Shown here: in pieces, positions 9,820 to 19,281 of the stretch
How the letters are laid out: each line of letters starts with the position of its first letter
How positions within the stretch are numbered: the first letter of the stretch is position 1
Assembly (NCBI RefSeq): GCF_021502655.1
Contig: NZ_JAKFFT010000006.1
Coordinates: 62,001-126,000 of the forward strand
DNA: 64,000 nt
Reading direction: 5' to 3'
DNA from: Dyadobacter sp. CY347
GTDB taxonomy: Bacteria; Bacteroidota; Bacteroidia; Cytophagales; Spirosomataceae
Translations under genes and position numbers: made by a program
Notes under the pieces: generated by a model
The model's database searches: none
Seen by the model: the letters and a program-made list of their open reading frames with translations, nothing else
What the model was told of the DNA's origin: nothing

Positions 9820-11601
9820 CTAGTAAGTCTGCTGGCGGAATGCCATGTTATAGCGCAGCGCCAGGGACCAAACCGTTGACTTGGCGGCTATCGATTCGTC
9901 GGGAGAATTGATTCTTCTTTGGAGAAAACGGCCGTCAATAAATAAATTATGTGCCAGCGAATAGCTTGCCCGCAAATCCGTGTAAGCAGTGGATGCCTTA
10001 ATGCCCTGACCTATCTTTTGATTCAGGTTACCTTCACGGTTTATATTCCGGTTTTCGTAACTTTTTGTGATGTCGCCGCCGAAACTTGTATCCCCTTCCG
10101 GATCTTTTCCCTGGTTCGCCATCATGATCGTTCCATAAAAAGACAATCGTGAAGTGGCTTTATAGCGGATTATGCCCAGATATTCACGAAAATTTGCGCC
10201 TAGCGGGTGTGTTAATGATTGTCCGTAATGTACGTAACTCGTGCCGGCGTCCTTATGCGAGTAGGTGTAGGGACGCACCACATTGTATTCTGCCTGTAAA
10301 TCCAGGTTAGGCACGCCGAAAGCATCCACATACTTCCCGCCAAGCTGAAAACTGTATTTATTCGTCCAGGAACCGCTGCCGTTGAAAAGAAATTTTGTTA
10401 AAAATTCATCAAGCACAAACTGGCTGTAAATGGAAGCCTTATTGGCAACCAGCCAGCGGAAGTCGAAACCAAGGATCGCATTGTCCTGACTTCCCAGATA
10501 AGATTCTACATACCGGTAAAAAATGATCGGGTTCAGATAATTCAGGTCATAACCGCCGCCTACGGAATCCCTGCTGAAAACCTCAGCTTCAAAAACACCA
10601 ATGTTGATCTTATCAGTCAAATTGACGCTGAGATGATGGATTGCTGCAAACTTTTTACCCCGCAACAAGCCGTCCGTTTCGTATTTGTTGGCATTGATCA
10701 TGCTTGTATACAAATTGGTATAATGAAACTTACCAAGCTGCGTATCAAGTCGTAAGAATAAATAGGGGCTGCTGTTGTCTGATAAGATCAATGATCTGAA
10801 ACCACTTCCGAAGACATTATGATCGTGGCCGAACTTCACATTAATGCTCTTCAATGGCCTGAATGTAATGTATCCGCGGGCAGTCAGAAAGTCAATGCCG
10901 TTGTTGCGGGTTGTCTTGGCAAGTCCTTCCCCAGGAAAGCCGTATTCCGAAGTCTTGAAATCATTAACATAGCGCGGGTAACGGCCCTGCGTATCTGTTA
11001 CATATGTGTAGAAACCAAGTTTTTCATTGATCATCCCCCGGATCTCCACACCGCGGCTTGTTCCCCATAATTGGTTTGGCGTTGTATCCTCGTTTCTGCC
11101 GAACTTTTTACCGTAGCTGTTATCGCTGCCTATGAAGTTGGTTGTAGTAAAATTAAAATGCAGGTCGAAATCTTTATTGTGAATGCTGTAAAGGTCGGCG
11201 GGATGGTTGAAGAATTTCCGTTTTTTGCCAGGAGGCGGATCTGTAAAAAGGCCTAACCTCGCCAATTTATCATATTTCAGGGAATCTGTGGCGATCATCC
11301 CATTAGTCCATTCCCAACTATCCTCCCGTAAATAATCAATGGTTTCCCAGTCGCGGTCCGTCAGATTTATTGTTCCTTCCTTTAATATAGAGTCTGTTAA
11401 CGAAACAATTGCTTTACGCTCAAAGGGTTTAACATTGGAATGAAACCCTTCTGTGAATTTGCCCCTTTTGATCTCCAAGCGATCAATTAAATGGTAATAA
11501 TCGTCATTAAAAGGAACAAAAGAACTTTGTGCATGTACGTATGACAGGGATATCAGTGATAAAATCAATATTTTGAAAAGCCGGATAATTCCTTGATCCA
11601 T
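9820..11601 (-). CDS. Wzi-like capsule assembly / RemB-like outer-membrane barrel protein
   Basis: The frame can start at 11655, but the ATG at 11601 gives a conventional signal peptide (cleavage after YVHA before QSSF) and is preferred, giving 593 residues. After an N-terminal segment of about 130 residues comes a barrel with the family hallmark NVKFGHDHNVFGSGFRSLIL and FLRLDTQLGKFHYTNLY. I recall these from Wzi-type capsule assembly proteins and from gliding-motility RemB annotations. Family members sit in the outer membrane and relate to surface polysaccharide attachment or motility. No capsule cluster surrounds it, so the role is open. It is 56 bp upstream of nadC on the same strand. Confidence 0.8.
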   Translation of the reverse strand: MDQGIIRLFKILILSLISLSYVHAQSSFVPFNDDYYHLIDRLEIKRGKFTEGFHSNVKPFERKAIVSLTDSILKEGTINLTDRDWETIDYLREDSWEWTNGMIATDSLKYDKLARLGLFTDPPPGKKRKFFNHPADLYSIHNKDFDLHFNFTTTNFIGSDNSYGKKFGRNEDTTPNQLWGTSRGVEIRGMINEKLGFYTYVTDTQGRYPRYVNDFKTSEYGFPGEGLAKTTRNNGIDFLTARGYITFRPLKSINVKFGHDHNVFGSGFRSLILSDNSSPYLFLRLDTQLGKFHYTNLYTSMINANKYETDGLLRGKKFAAIHHLSVNLTDKINIGVFEAEVFSRDSVGGGYDLNYLNPIIFYRYVESYLGSQDNAILGFDFRWLVANKASIYSQFVLDEFLTKFLFNGSGSWTNKYSFQLGGKYVDAFGVPNLDLQAEYNVVRPYTYSHKDAGTSYVHYGQSLTHPLGANFREYLGIIRYKATSRLSFYGTIMMANQGKDPEGDTSFGGDITKSYENRNINREGNLNQKIGQGIKASTAYTDLRASYSLAHNLFIDGRFLQRRINSPDESIAAKSTVWSLALRYNMAFRQQTY

Positions 11602-11726
11602 AGGCAAAAAAAATCTACTGTTCACACCATTCACCGTTTGCGGATGATTTTTCAAATAACTCTTCCAAATTACGTCAATGAATTTGTATTATCTTGCATG
11701 GAGTAGTTTAAAAAACTGTCCTTCCT

Positions 11727-12371
11727 ATGTTTTTACTTTCCCAAAAACCTTCCATCGCCGATCATTATCTGGCCGAATTGCGTGACGTAAATTTGCAGAA
11801 AGACCGGATGCGTTTTCGGCGAAATTTGGAGCGGGTGGGAGAGTTGCTAGCCTATGAACTTTCCAAAACGCTCACATTCAAAACGGAAAGCGTTGAGACG
11901 CCATTGGGACAAGCCTCATCGCGCACATTGCTCCAACCTGTTGTCCTGGCCACGATTTTGCGTGCCGGATTGCCTTTGCACGAGGGTTTTTTGAATATGT
12001 TCGATAAAGCGGATAATGCATTTATCGGCGCTTACCGCGGTCATCATATCAATGCGGAAGAGGAGTTTGAAGTTGAAATGGACTACATTACCAGCCCCGA
12101 CCTGACTGGCAAAATATTAATATTAATAGATCCGATGCTTGCCACAGGGCGTTCCATGGAGAAGGTTTACCATGCTTTGCTCCGCTTCGGAATCCCTGCA
12201 CAAACGCACATTGCATCTGTCATTGCAAGTCCGGAAGGCGTCGATTACCTGCAAAAACGCATTCCGCACTGCCGGTTATGGCTAGGCGCAATCGACCAGA
12301 AGCTTAATGAGCACTGGTACATTGTTCCCGGGCTCGGCGACGCGGGCGATCTGGCCTACGGCGAAAAGTAA
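11727..12371 (+). CDS. upp: Uracil phosphoribosyltransferase
   Basis: This 214-residue protein salvages uracil with PRPP to UMP. It shows the PRPP loop LILIDPMLATGRSM, a GLPLHEGFLNMF block for substrate binding, and the C-terminal WLGAIDQKLNEHWYIVPGLGDAGD typical of Upp. Length is normal. It is transcribed divergently from the Wzi-like gene, with 125 bp between start codons (71 bp if the upstream start of that gene is used), and converges with the TonB receptor with only 8 bp between stops. A TATCTT-like element precedes it but is too weak to call a promoter. Confidence 0.96.
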   Translation: MFLLSQKPSIADHYLAELRDVNLQKDRMRFRRNLERVGELLAYELSKTLTFKTESVETPLGQASSRTLLQPVVLATILRAGLPLHEGFLNMFDKADNAFIGAYRGHHINAEEEFEVEMDYITSPDLTGKILILIDPMLATGRSMEKVYHALLRFGIPAQTHIASVIASPEGVDYLQKRIPHCRLWLGAIDQKLNEHWYIVPGLGDAGDLAYGEK

Positions 12372-12379
12372 GCCAGTCG

Positions 12380-15300
12380 TTAATTCAGCAACTCATCAAA
12401 TGTAATAGATACGTAATAGGTTGATCCGACATTTGGACTTCCATACGCCTGTATATAGGATTTGCCCGTTAAATTGGTGCCGCCCAGTTTGATGATCGAT
12501 TTCAATGCATTGACTTTGTAACTCACCTGCGCATCCAGCACGCTCACCGAAGGCACACGTGTATTCGAGAAAACGGGCACGTCCGTTGTAGTGGGTAAAA
12601 CGAAGCTTGATTCCCATAAAAATGCCTGCTGATATTTATAGGCAATGTTGAACCCTACCGAATTGTTGCTTGTAATTCTTCTCCCAAATGATAGGTTATA
12701 GCGGTATTTTGGCGTGTTAAACGATGAATACTGCACTTCCGGAGACGGTTTGAAGTCATTCAGCTCGTTGTTGGCAACATTACCGGCAACATTAAACCCT
12801 TTTGGCAGTGAATAAGTCAGGCCCAATGCAAATCCTCTTGTTGTAATGGTCTCAGTGGTGTTAACCGTTCTCGAATAACCATTGAAATTCCCCACACCAA
12901 TTCCTGATTCAATCGGCAGGCCGGGAGATGCCGCCGCAGTAGGCACTACGATCACAGTTCCGCCGATAAAATTTTTGTATTTGCTGATGTAGTAATACGC
13001 GTCAATGAAAAGTTTTTTGGCAATAACGGCTTTGTAACCAACCTCATATGAAGCAATGCGTTCAGGTTTCAATTTAGCCGGTTTGTATTTGGGCAGTTTT
13101 TCCAATGCGTAAGCTTTGGCGAGTGTAGGCACTAAGCCTGGAACCTGAGCCGCTAAAATAGCAGGAAGTTGGGCAGCAAGAACGCCGGGCAATGCCTGGT
13201 TTACCCCAGCCGTGATTGCCGCTTGAATGGCGCCTGGATTGTTGGGGATATTTCCAGCGGCAACACCTTGATTTACAGCTGTTGTGACCTGTGCAGTAAC
13301 GGCTGCGCTGATAGCAGCGGTTGCCTGTTGTGTGACGGCTGCCTTAGCATAGTTTGTCGCATTCTGTACAATGCTCGGATCGCTTGCAATCACTTGTTTA
13401 ATAGCGTCTTCGGATAAGTTTCGTCTTAAAATACCATTTGAAAGGTTGTATCTGGCATCAAATTCAGGCAAGCCGCCAATCAATGTTCCGGATGGCGTTC
13501 TGAGGTCAATGTATTGGTTCTGAGTAGTTGGGATACGGAAACCGGTTTGGTAAGATAGGCGAATGTTGTGCTCCCCAAATGTGGTTACTGCCGAAATCCT
13601 GGGTGTAAATTGTCCATCAAAATTTTCATTTTTATCATATCGTATCGAGCCGGTCAGTTTTAAATGATCGCTTAACAAATTCTTTCCTGCCTGTAAAAAA
13701 GCCCCGAATTCTGAAATCGGGATTTTGCCATTGCGGCCTTCTTTGGTGTCTGCAAATAACGTCCCGGCAGATCTCAGCTCGTAAAGCCGGTAATTGGCGC
13801 CCGCCAGCAGCTCTACGAATTTGACCTGGTTTTTGAAATTATAAAATCCTTCAATGTGGTAGAGGTTCGTTTTATCAGCAAAACCGCCGCCGCCATTCAC
13901 AATCGGCAGATTTCTGTATTTATCCAATAACTGATCATACGCTGCGGTTCCGGGCATCGGCATGCCTTTGTCGGCCACCCCGCGTGCTGCCAAATGCGCT
14001 TGGTCCTCCGGCATTCCGGCGCCGCGTGCCGTTGCAAATGCGCCTACATATTCACCAAACCAATTCGCATGCGGCTTGAAATCGTTCAGCATGGAAACAG
14101 CAGCCAGCCCGGCCAGATAGGATTTTCCGGAACGTTCCTGCGTTGTATAGGCCCGCACGGTGAAATTATCCGCTTTCAGTTCAAGCTTGGCTTGCATCAG
14201 ATTGAAATCACGAAGCGAATAGCGGCCAGTTCCCGTGTAAACCGTTGTTCCATAGCCGTAATTAACTTGTGCAATGGCTTCGATCTTCTCGTTGATCCGG
14301 TAATGCACTGCCGCGTTGGCTTTGAAACTTTTGGTATTGTAATCCACAATGTCCTTTTCCTGGTAACCCGTGCGGCTCACAAATGTGTTTGGAACGAGCG
14401 CCACGGCTGCCTGCGGGATCAGGCCGTTGGCAGCCAATGTGCCTGCAACCGCATTCATGTTGGTTTGGACCTCGTCGCCGTAAACGTTCACGCCGTCATA
14501 ATCATTGTCCGTTCCAGCGCCACGCCTTGGATCAGATGCCCCGCCTACATTTAAATTGTTATAATTCGTTGCTTCCCAGTCTTTTGCAGTGATGTATGAC
14601 AAGTTCACTTTAAATGCCACTTTGTTATTAAATGCTTTGGCATAACGAATGGTCCCGTCGATAAACGGCGTCGTCGCCTTGGAGCGGTTCGACTCGTGCA
14701 TCACGCCTGATTTTACATTGGCGCTTAATCCCTGATATAAAAAAGGGCTTTTACTATTCATTAAAATAAGGCCATTGATCGCATTAGGCCCATAAAGCGC
14801 AGAGGCGGCGCCCGGTAAAACTTCCACATTCTCAACATCCAGCTCAGACATCCCGATAATATTATCCAGAGGAAAATTCAAACCAGGAGCCTGATTATCC
14901 ATTCCGTCGATCATCTGGACCGTCCGCGGGTTACCTGTGCTGCCAAAACCGCGCATATTAATCGATTTGAACAAAACGCCCTGCGTGGTCATATCAATGC
15001 CTTTCAGGTTTGCCAATGCATCGTAAAAATTGGCCGATGGCGTTTCCCTGATATTCCTGATGTCCATTTTCTCAATGGCAACGGGCGACTTCATCACGCT
15101 TTCTTCCACTCTGGACGCGGCGACGATAATTTCCTGACCCAGAATCACTTGCTCGGCCAGCTTAATGTCCAGCTTGGACATGCCGCCGGTTACTTCTATC
15201 TCCTGGGTTTGAAATCCGACAGATGAAATGATTAATGTAAAAGGCGGACTGGATGTTGTGGTAAGGTTGAATGCGCCTTTGTTGTCAGTAATGGTCCCGG

Positions 15301-15460
15301 TGACTTTTCCTTTAACCTGGATACTCACACCGGCCAGTGGCTCGGATGTCGTCGATTCCGTGACTACGCCATTGATTGTAATCTGTCCGTATGCATTAGA
15401 AACAAGTATTATGGCCAAAATAAAAGGGCATAATCTTAGAATTGTAGACAAGTGTTTCAT
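12380..15460 (-). CDS. TonB-dependent receptor with carboxypeptidase-regulatory-like domain and Ala-rich insert
   Basis: This 1026-residue outer-membrane receptor has a signal peptide ending NAYG before QITI. A CarboxypepD-reg-like beta domain follows (about 27-110), then the plug (about 115-235; MRGFGSTGNPRTVQMIDGMD and the VLPGAASALYGPNAINGLI motif) and a 22-strand-type barrel. No SusD partner lies beside it, so it is not a standard polysaccharide-utilisation pair and the substrate is unknown. A low-complexity Ala/Val/Gln-rich block at about residues 698-785 interrupts the barrel and has no beta-strand character. The gene stands alone, with an AT-rich near-palindrome 57 bp upstream of its start. 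Confidence 0.94.
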   Translation of the reverse strand: MKHLSTILRLCPFILAIILVSNAYGQITINGVVTESTTSEPLAGVSIQVKGKVTGTITDNKGAFNLTTTSSPPFTLIISSVGFQTQEIEVTGGMSKLDIKLAEQVILGQEIIVAASRVEESVMKSPVAIEKMDIRNIRETPSANFYDALANLKGIDMTTQGVLFKSINMRGFGSTGNPRTVQMIDGMDNQAPGLNFPLDNIIGMSELDVENVEVLPGAASALYGPNAINGLILMNSKSPFLYQGLSANVKSGVMHESNRSKATTPFIDGTIRYAKAFNNKVAFKVNLSYITAKDWEATNYNNLNVGGASDPRRGAGTDNDYDGVNVYGDEVQTNMNAVAGTLAANGLIPQAAVALVPNTFVSRTGYQEKDIVDYNTKSFKANAAVHYRINEKIEAIAQVNYGYGTTVYTGTGRYSLRDFNLMQAKLELKADNFTVRAYTTQERSGKSYLAGLAAVSMLNDFKPHANWFGEYVGAFATARGAGMPEDQAHLAARGVADKGMPMPGTAAYDQLLDKYRNLPIVNGGGGFADKTNLYHIEGFYNFKNQVKFVELLAGANYRLYELRSAGTLFADTKEGRNGKIPISEFGAFLQAGKNLLSDHLKLTGSIRYDKNENFDGQFTPRISAVTTFGEHNIRLSYQTGFRIPTTQNQYIDLRTPSGTLIGGLPEFDARYNLSNGILRRNLSEDAIKQVIASDPSIVQNATNYAKAAVTQQATAAISAAVTAQVTTAVNQGVAAGNIPNNPGAIQAAITAGVNQALPGVLAAQLPAILAAQVPGLVPTLAKAYALEKLPKYKPAKLKPERIASYEVGYKAVIAKKLFIDAYYYISKYKNFIGGTVIVVPTAAASPGLPIESGIGVGNFNGYSRTVNTTETITTRGFALGLTYSLPKGFNVAGNVANNELNDFKPSPEVQYSSFNTPKYRYNLSFGRRITSNNSVGFNIAYKYQQAFLWESSFVLPTTTDVPVFSNTRVPSVSVLDAQVSYKVNALKSIIKLGGTNLTGKSYIQAYGSPNVGSTYYVSITFDELLN

Positions 15461-15762
15461 GGTTTTAAGTAGGCTGATGTTCTTCGAGCAAGATATAAGA
15501 ATATTATATCATCACATAGCATAATTATACTATTTTTTCTTCAAATCTTTTTAAATTATACAATCTTGGCATACTTCAAATTTTGGGAGTATTAGCTAAC
15601 ATGAGGTTCAGTAAATAAGTGAAAAGTGTGCTATACAGCGAAAAGAGCGCATTAATCCCATTTTCTGGGCTCATTGGTCCGTTTGCATTGGTCATAAGTG
15701 GGCGTTTATCCGTAGCTTTGAGTAGTTTTTCATAGTGTGGATAAATAAAATTACCTTTCACA
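15461..15762. other. Divergent intergenic region, TonB receptor / manC
   Basis: These 302 bp hold no convincing gene. They contain a near-palindrome of 18 bp at 15517-15534 (8 of 9 pairs match) on the receptor side and a consensus promoter for manC at 15688-15720. A 61-codon minus-strand frame at 15576-15761 is not credible. Confidence 0.6.
15688..15720 (+). promoter_or_regulatory. Candidate Bacteroidota-type promoter of manC
   Basis: TTG at 15688-15690, spacer of 22, then TAGCTTTG at 15713-15720, a full match to the -7 consensus TAnnTTTG. The implied transcript would start about 35 bp before the manC ATG. Confidence 0.5.
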
Positions 15763-16830
15763 ATGCAGGATTCTTATGTTATTATAATGGCCGGTGGAGT
15801 TGGTACGAGGTTCTGGCCTTTCAGCAGAACGGACTTCCCTAAACAATTTCACGATGTGTTGGGAACCGGCAAAACACTTTTACAGCAGACAGTTGAGCGT
15901 TTCGACGGGGTTTGCCCGATCGAGAATATTTATATTGTTACAAGTTCGGAATATAAGGACATTGTTAAGGAGCAAATTCCGGCTTTAACGGATGATCAGA
16001 TCCTTTGCGAGCCAAACCGCCGCAATACTGCGCCTTGCATTGCTTACGCTTGTTACAAGATCGCCGCCAAAAATCCAGATGCGAATGTGGTTGTAGCTCC
16101 GGCCGACCATATCATTCTGAAGGAAGAGAATTTCAGGGACACCATTAACATTGCCCTGGGCGCAACGCGCAACGAGGACATTCTGGTGACGCTGGGAATT
16201 CAGCCAAGCCGTCCAGACACGGGATATGGCTACATCCAATACATTCCGGACAAGCTGACGGTTAAAAAAGTGAAGTCTTTCACCGAGAAACCCCATCTTG
16301 AACTGGCGCTTCAATTCCTGGATAGTGGGGATTTCGTATGGAATGCAGGGATTTTTGTTTGGAATATCAATGCGTTCAAAAAAGCGCTGAAAAAGTTTCA
16401 ACCCAACATTGCTGAGATTTTTGAAGGCGGCGACAACCATTATTATCTTGAAACCGAAGATGCATTTGTTCAGAGGGCTTACCAGCACTGCGGCAGCATT
16501 TCCATCGATAACGGCATCATGGAAAAGGCTGATAATGTGCATGTTGTGTTAAGTAATTTCGGCTGGTCAGATCTTGGCACCTGGAAGTCGCTTTATGAAG
16601 TATCAGATAAGGACGCCAACCTGAATGTTATTGACGGAAACCTCATCCTGCATAACACGACAAATTCAATCATCAAAACCCCAAAAGATAAATTGGTGGT
16701 GGTCAACGGCCTGGACGGCTTCATTGTCGCCGAATACGACGGCGTCTTGCTCATCTGCAAAAAAGAAGACGAGCAGAAGGTGAAGGAATTTGTCGCCGAG
16801 GCGAAGGAGATTGATACGAAATACGTGTAA
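15763..16830 (+). CDS. manC: Mannose-1-phosphate guanylyltransferase
   Basis: This 355-residue nucleotidyltransferase makes GDP-mannose from mannose-1-phosphate and GTP, feeding surface polysaccharide and glycan synthesis. The N-terminal signature is IIMAGGVGTRFWPFSRTDFPKQF, followed by EPNRRNTAPCIAYA, the metal-binding APADHII, FTEKP and WNAGIFVW. It is the short monofunctional form and lacks the phosphomannose isomerase domain of bifunctional AlgA/ManC proteins. No other sugar-nucleotide gene adjoins it. The long hairpin at 16879-16936 lies just downstream. Confidence 0.95.
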   Translation: MQDSYVIIMAGGVGTRFWPFSRTDFPKQFHDVLGTGKTLLQQTVERFDGVCPIENIYIVTSSEYKDIVKEQIPALTDDQILCEPNRRNTAPCIAYACYKIAAKNPDANVVVAPADHIILKEENFRDTINIALGATRNEDILVTLGIQPSRPDTGYGYIQYIPDKLTVKKVKSFTEKPHLELALQFLDSGDFVWNAGIFVWNINAFKKALKKFQPNIAEIFEGGDNHYYLETEDAFVQRAYQHCGSISIDNGIMEKADNVHVVLSNFGWSDLGTWKSLYEVSDKDANLNVIDGNLILHNTTNSIIKTPKDKLVVVNGLDGFIVAEYDGVLLICKKEDEQKVKEFVAEAKEIDTKYV

Positions 16831-16878
16831 GCAAATCCCAGCGGAATAAAATATCGGTAGCCAAAAAATATTTTATGC

Positions 16879-16936
16879 AAACAATCCCGGAGGGATGTAA
16901 CGACGTGCATGTCGTTACATCCCTCCGGGATTGTTT
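16879..16936. repeat. Long perfect hairpin between manC and recF, REP-like
   Basis: Bases 16879-16904 and 16911-16936 are perfect inverted copies of 26 bp around a 6-bp centre. The core of each arm reads CCCGGAGGGATG. On the plus strand the stem is followed by a T-rich tract, so it could act as a terminator between the convergent manC and recF. Its length, symmetry and G+C-rich core suggest a dispersed REP-type element rather than an ordinary terminator. I saw no second copy in this window. Confidence 0.75.
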
Positions 16937-16997
16937 TTATTTGTTGGTTCGTGGTGGGTTACAAATATTGCATCGCTCTGCGATTTTATAAAGCGCC

Positions 16998-18101
16998 TCA
17001 AATAGAATCTGCTCGAATTTTTTCAATCTCAAAAAACCTTACATCCGCTTTTACATTCTCTAAAATCTTCTGCGAGCGTTCGGGTCTTGCGTCGGTGATG
17101 AAAACCTGGCCCAGGAAGCCGGTGTCGATTAATTCGATGAGTTTTTGGATGCGGCGATCGTCGAGTTTGTCGAAGATGTCGTCTAGTAACAGGATGGGTG
17201 TTTTTTCTTTTTCTTCTTTTAGTAATTCAAACTGCGCCAGCTTCAATGCGATCAGAAAAGACTTCTGCTGGCCTTGGGAGCCGAATTTTTTGAGCGTCAC
17301 CCCGTCAATTTCGAAGGTGTATTCGTCTTTATGAATGCCTTTTCCTGTTCGTTGTGCATGTAAGTCGCGGGCGCGGTTCTTGCGGAATTCGGCTGCGAAA
17401 TCCTTACTCGCGACTTCACTTTCATAGATAACCTCCACTTGTTCATGCCCGCTGCTTAGAAATTCATAGCTTTTCAAAAACAACGGCACAAACCGGCTCA
17501 TAAACGTGCTCCGGTGATTGTAAATGCGCTGCGAAAGGATGATTAGCGGCTCGTTATAGGTTTCCAACAAGTCTTCATCCACATAATTCCGCTCTGCAAA
17601 GAGCTTTAAAAGGCCGTTTCGCTGGCTGAGGATCTTGTTATATTGCAGAAAATCAGTGAGATAACCAGGCGTGGCCTGCGCCAGAACGCCGTCGAAAAAA
17701 CGTCTGCGCTCCTCGCTGCCGTCGCGGATCAGGTCCGTATCATTGGGTGCAATTAAAACCAAAGGGAAAAGGCCGATGTGATCGCTTAGCCGGTCATAGT
17801 TCTTTTTATCGGCCATGAAAATCTTCCTTTGGCCGCGTTGCATGCTGCAAGTGATCTGCGTGTTTCTGCTGGAATCCTTAAAAACGCCGTCCAGAACAAA
17901 AAAATCCGCTGTATGCCGAATGCCCAGCGCATCCTGATTATGGAAAGCGCTTTTGGTAAGACTCAAAAAATAAATGGCGTCCAAGAGGTTCGTTTTTCCA
18001 CTCCCATTCTCCCCAACCAGACAATTTACATGTTCCCCAAAGGTGAAGGCTTTCTCTTCATAGCTTTTAAAGTATGTAAGATGGAGCTTTTCTAGCCACA
18101 T
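16998..18101 (-). CDS. recF: DNA replication and repair protein RecF
   Basis: This 367-residue SMC-like ATPase loads RecA at gaps with RecO and RecR. It begins MWLEKLHLTYFKSYEEKAF, followed by Walker A GENGSGKTNLLDAIYFL near residue 31. It has the SDHIGLFPLVLIAPNDTDLI block, the ABC signature-like FGSQGQQKSFLIALKLAQ, and Walker B ILLLDDIFDKLDDRR. Length matches the family. It is transcribed divergently from pdhA and convergently with manC, and is not next to dnaA or dnaN as it is in many other bacteria. Confidence 0.97.
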   Translation of the reverse strand: MWLEKLHLTYFKSYEEKAFTFGEHVNCLVGENGSGKTNLLDAIYFLSLTKSAFHNQDALGIRHTADFFVLDGVFKDSSRNTQITCSMQRGQRKIFMADKKNYDRLSDHIGLFPLVLIAPNDTDLIRDGSEERRRFFDGVLAQATPGYLTDFLQYNKILSQRNGLLKLFAERNYVDEDLLETYNEPLIILSQRIYNHRSTFMSRFVPLFLKSYEFLSSGHEQVEVIYESEVASKDFAAEFRKNRARDLHAQRTGKGIHKDEYTFEIDGVTLKKFGSQGQQKSFLIALKLAQFELLKEEKEKTPILLLDDIFDKLDDRRIQKLIELIDTGFLGQVFITDARPERSQKILENVKADVRFFEIEKIRADSI

Positions 18102-18134
18102 GAACTTCTTTGTTATTTAGTTTATGCTTATTTT

Positions 18135-18150
18135 CGCAAATCAATTTGCG
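18135..18150. promoter_or_regulatory. 7-bp dyad in the recF/pdhA divergent region
   Basis: CGCAAAT at 18135-18141 and ATTTGCG at 18144-18150 form a dyad with a 2-bp centre, 34 bp before recF and 80 bp before pdhA. A second smaller dyad (AAGACA/TGTCTT) lies at 18192-18209. Either could be an operator; no regulator is implied by context. Confidence 0.3.
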
Positions 18151-18229
18151 TGAGTACGGCAAAAACAGACTCTGTTCAAACCTCAAACTTTAAGACAAAG
18201 TTCTGTCTTTATAAACGAGAACCAAATAC

Positions 18230-19261
18230 ATGGCCACCGTTACTGAAAAAAAGAAAAAATCAGACCCAAAGAAGTTGCAGCATCCGAAAGAACAATACAT
18301 GTTCTGGTTCGAGAATATGCTTTTACAGCGTCGTTTTGAAGAAAAAGCCGGCCAGCTTTATGGTCAGCAGAAGATCAGAGGATTTTGTCACTTGTACATT
18401 GGCCAGGAAGCCTGCTCGTCCGGAGCCGTTACAGCGCTGAAAGAAGGCGACAAATACATTACTGCCTACCGCGACCACGGCATTCCGCTTGCATTAGGAA
18501 CTTCGCCGAATGCGATCATGGCCGAACTTTACGGAAAGAAAACAGGGACTACCAAAGGAAAGGGTGGGTCAATGCACATTTTTGATAAAGAAAAAGGCTT
18601 TGTAGGAGGTCACGGGATCGTAGGAGCTCAGATTCCCCTGGGAGCTGGAATCGCTTTTGCGGAGAAATATAACAAAACCGGAAACCTTTGCATTTGCTAT
18701 TTCGGTGATGGAGCCATTCGTCAGGGTGCTTTTCACGAAGCATTGAACATGGCGATGAGCTGGAAATTGCCGGTCATTTTCGTTGTTGAAAACAATGGAT
18801 ATGCCATGGGAACTTCGGTTGCAAGGTCTTCTAATGTTACAGAGCTTTACACATTGGGTGAGGCATATGATATTCCTTCTGAGCCTGTTGACGGAATGAG
18901 CGTTGAAGCCATTCACGAAGCGGTTGGCAGAGCTGCTGAGCGCGCCAGAAGCGGTGAAGGCCCTACTTTCCTGGAATTCAGGACTTACCGTTACAGAGGC
19001 CACTCGATGTCGGATCCTCAGAAATATCGTTCAAAAGAGGAAGTGGAGGAATACAAGCACCGCGACCCGATCGAACAGATCCGCTCCGTGATTCTTGAAA
19101 ACCAGCTGGCAACGGAAGAAGATCTGGACAACATTGATAAGAAAGTAAAAGAAATTGTTGCGGAATCGGTTCAGTTCGCGGAGGATTCAGAGTTCCCAGA
19201 CGCGAAAGAGGCTTACACAGATGTTTATGTAGAGAATGACTATCCTTTTGTAATGGATTAA
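18230..19261 (+). CDS. pdhA: Pyruvate dehydrogenase E1 component, alpha subunit
   Basis: This 343-residue thiamine-diphosphate enzyme subunit decarboxylates pyruvate in the pyruvate dehydrogenase complex. The TPP-binding motif runs from GDGAIRQGAFHEALNMA to ENNGYAMGT. The N-terminal block FEEKAGQLYGQQKIRGFCHL and the phosphorylation-loop-like RYRGHSMSDPQKYR are typical of E1 alpha. The first 20 residues are Lys-rich and not conserved. The beta subunit and E2 are not adjacent (tatC follows), so those genes must be elsewhere. A strong terminator closes the unit 20 bp after the stop. Confidence 0.96.
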   Translation: MATVTEKKKKSDPKKLQHPKEQYMFWFENMLLQRRFEEKAGQLYGQQKIRGFCHLYIGQEACSSGAVTALKEGDKYITAYRDHGIPLALGTSPNAIMAELYGKKTGTTKGKGGSMHIFDKEKGFVGGHGIVGAQIPLGAGIAFAEKYNKTGNLCICYFGDGAIRQGAFHEALNMAMSWKLPVIFVVENNGYAMGTSVARSSNVTELYTLGEAYDIPSEPVDGMSVEAIHEAVGRAAERARSGEGPTFLEFRTYRYRGHSMSDPQKYRSKEEVEEYKHRDPIEQIRSVILENQLATEEDLDNIDKKVKEIVAESVQFAEDSEFPDAKEAYTDVYVENDYPFVMD

Positions 19262-19281
19262 TCAGTCATAAAGCAATTTAA

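Noticed and set aside
13994-14554. 186-codon frame antisense to the TonB receptor
   Set aside because: It lies wholly opposite a well-supported gene, and its product has no domain.
15576-15761. 61-codon minus-strand frame before manC
   Set aside because: It covers the manC promoter, has no motif and no start signal.
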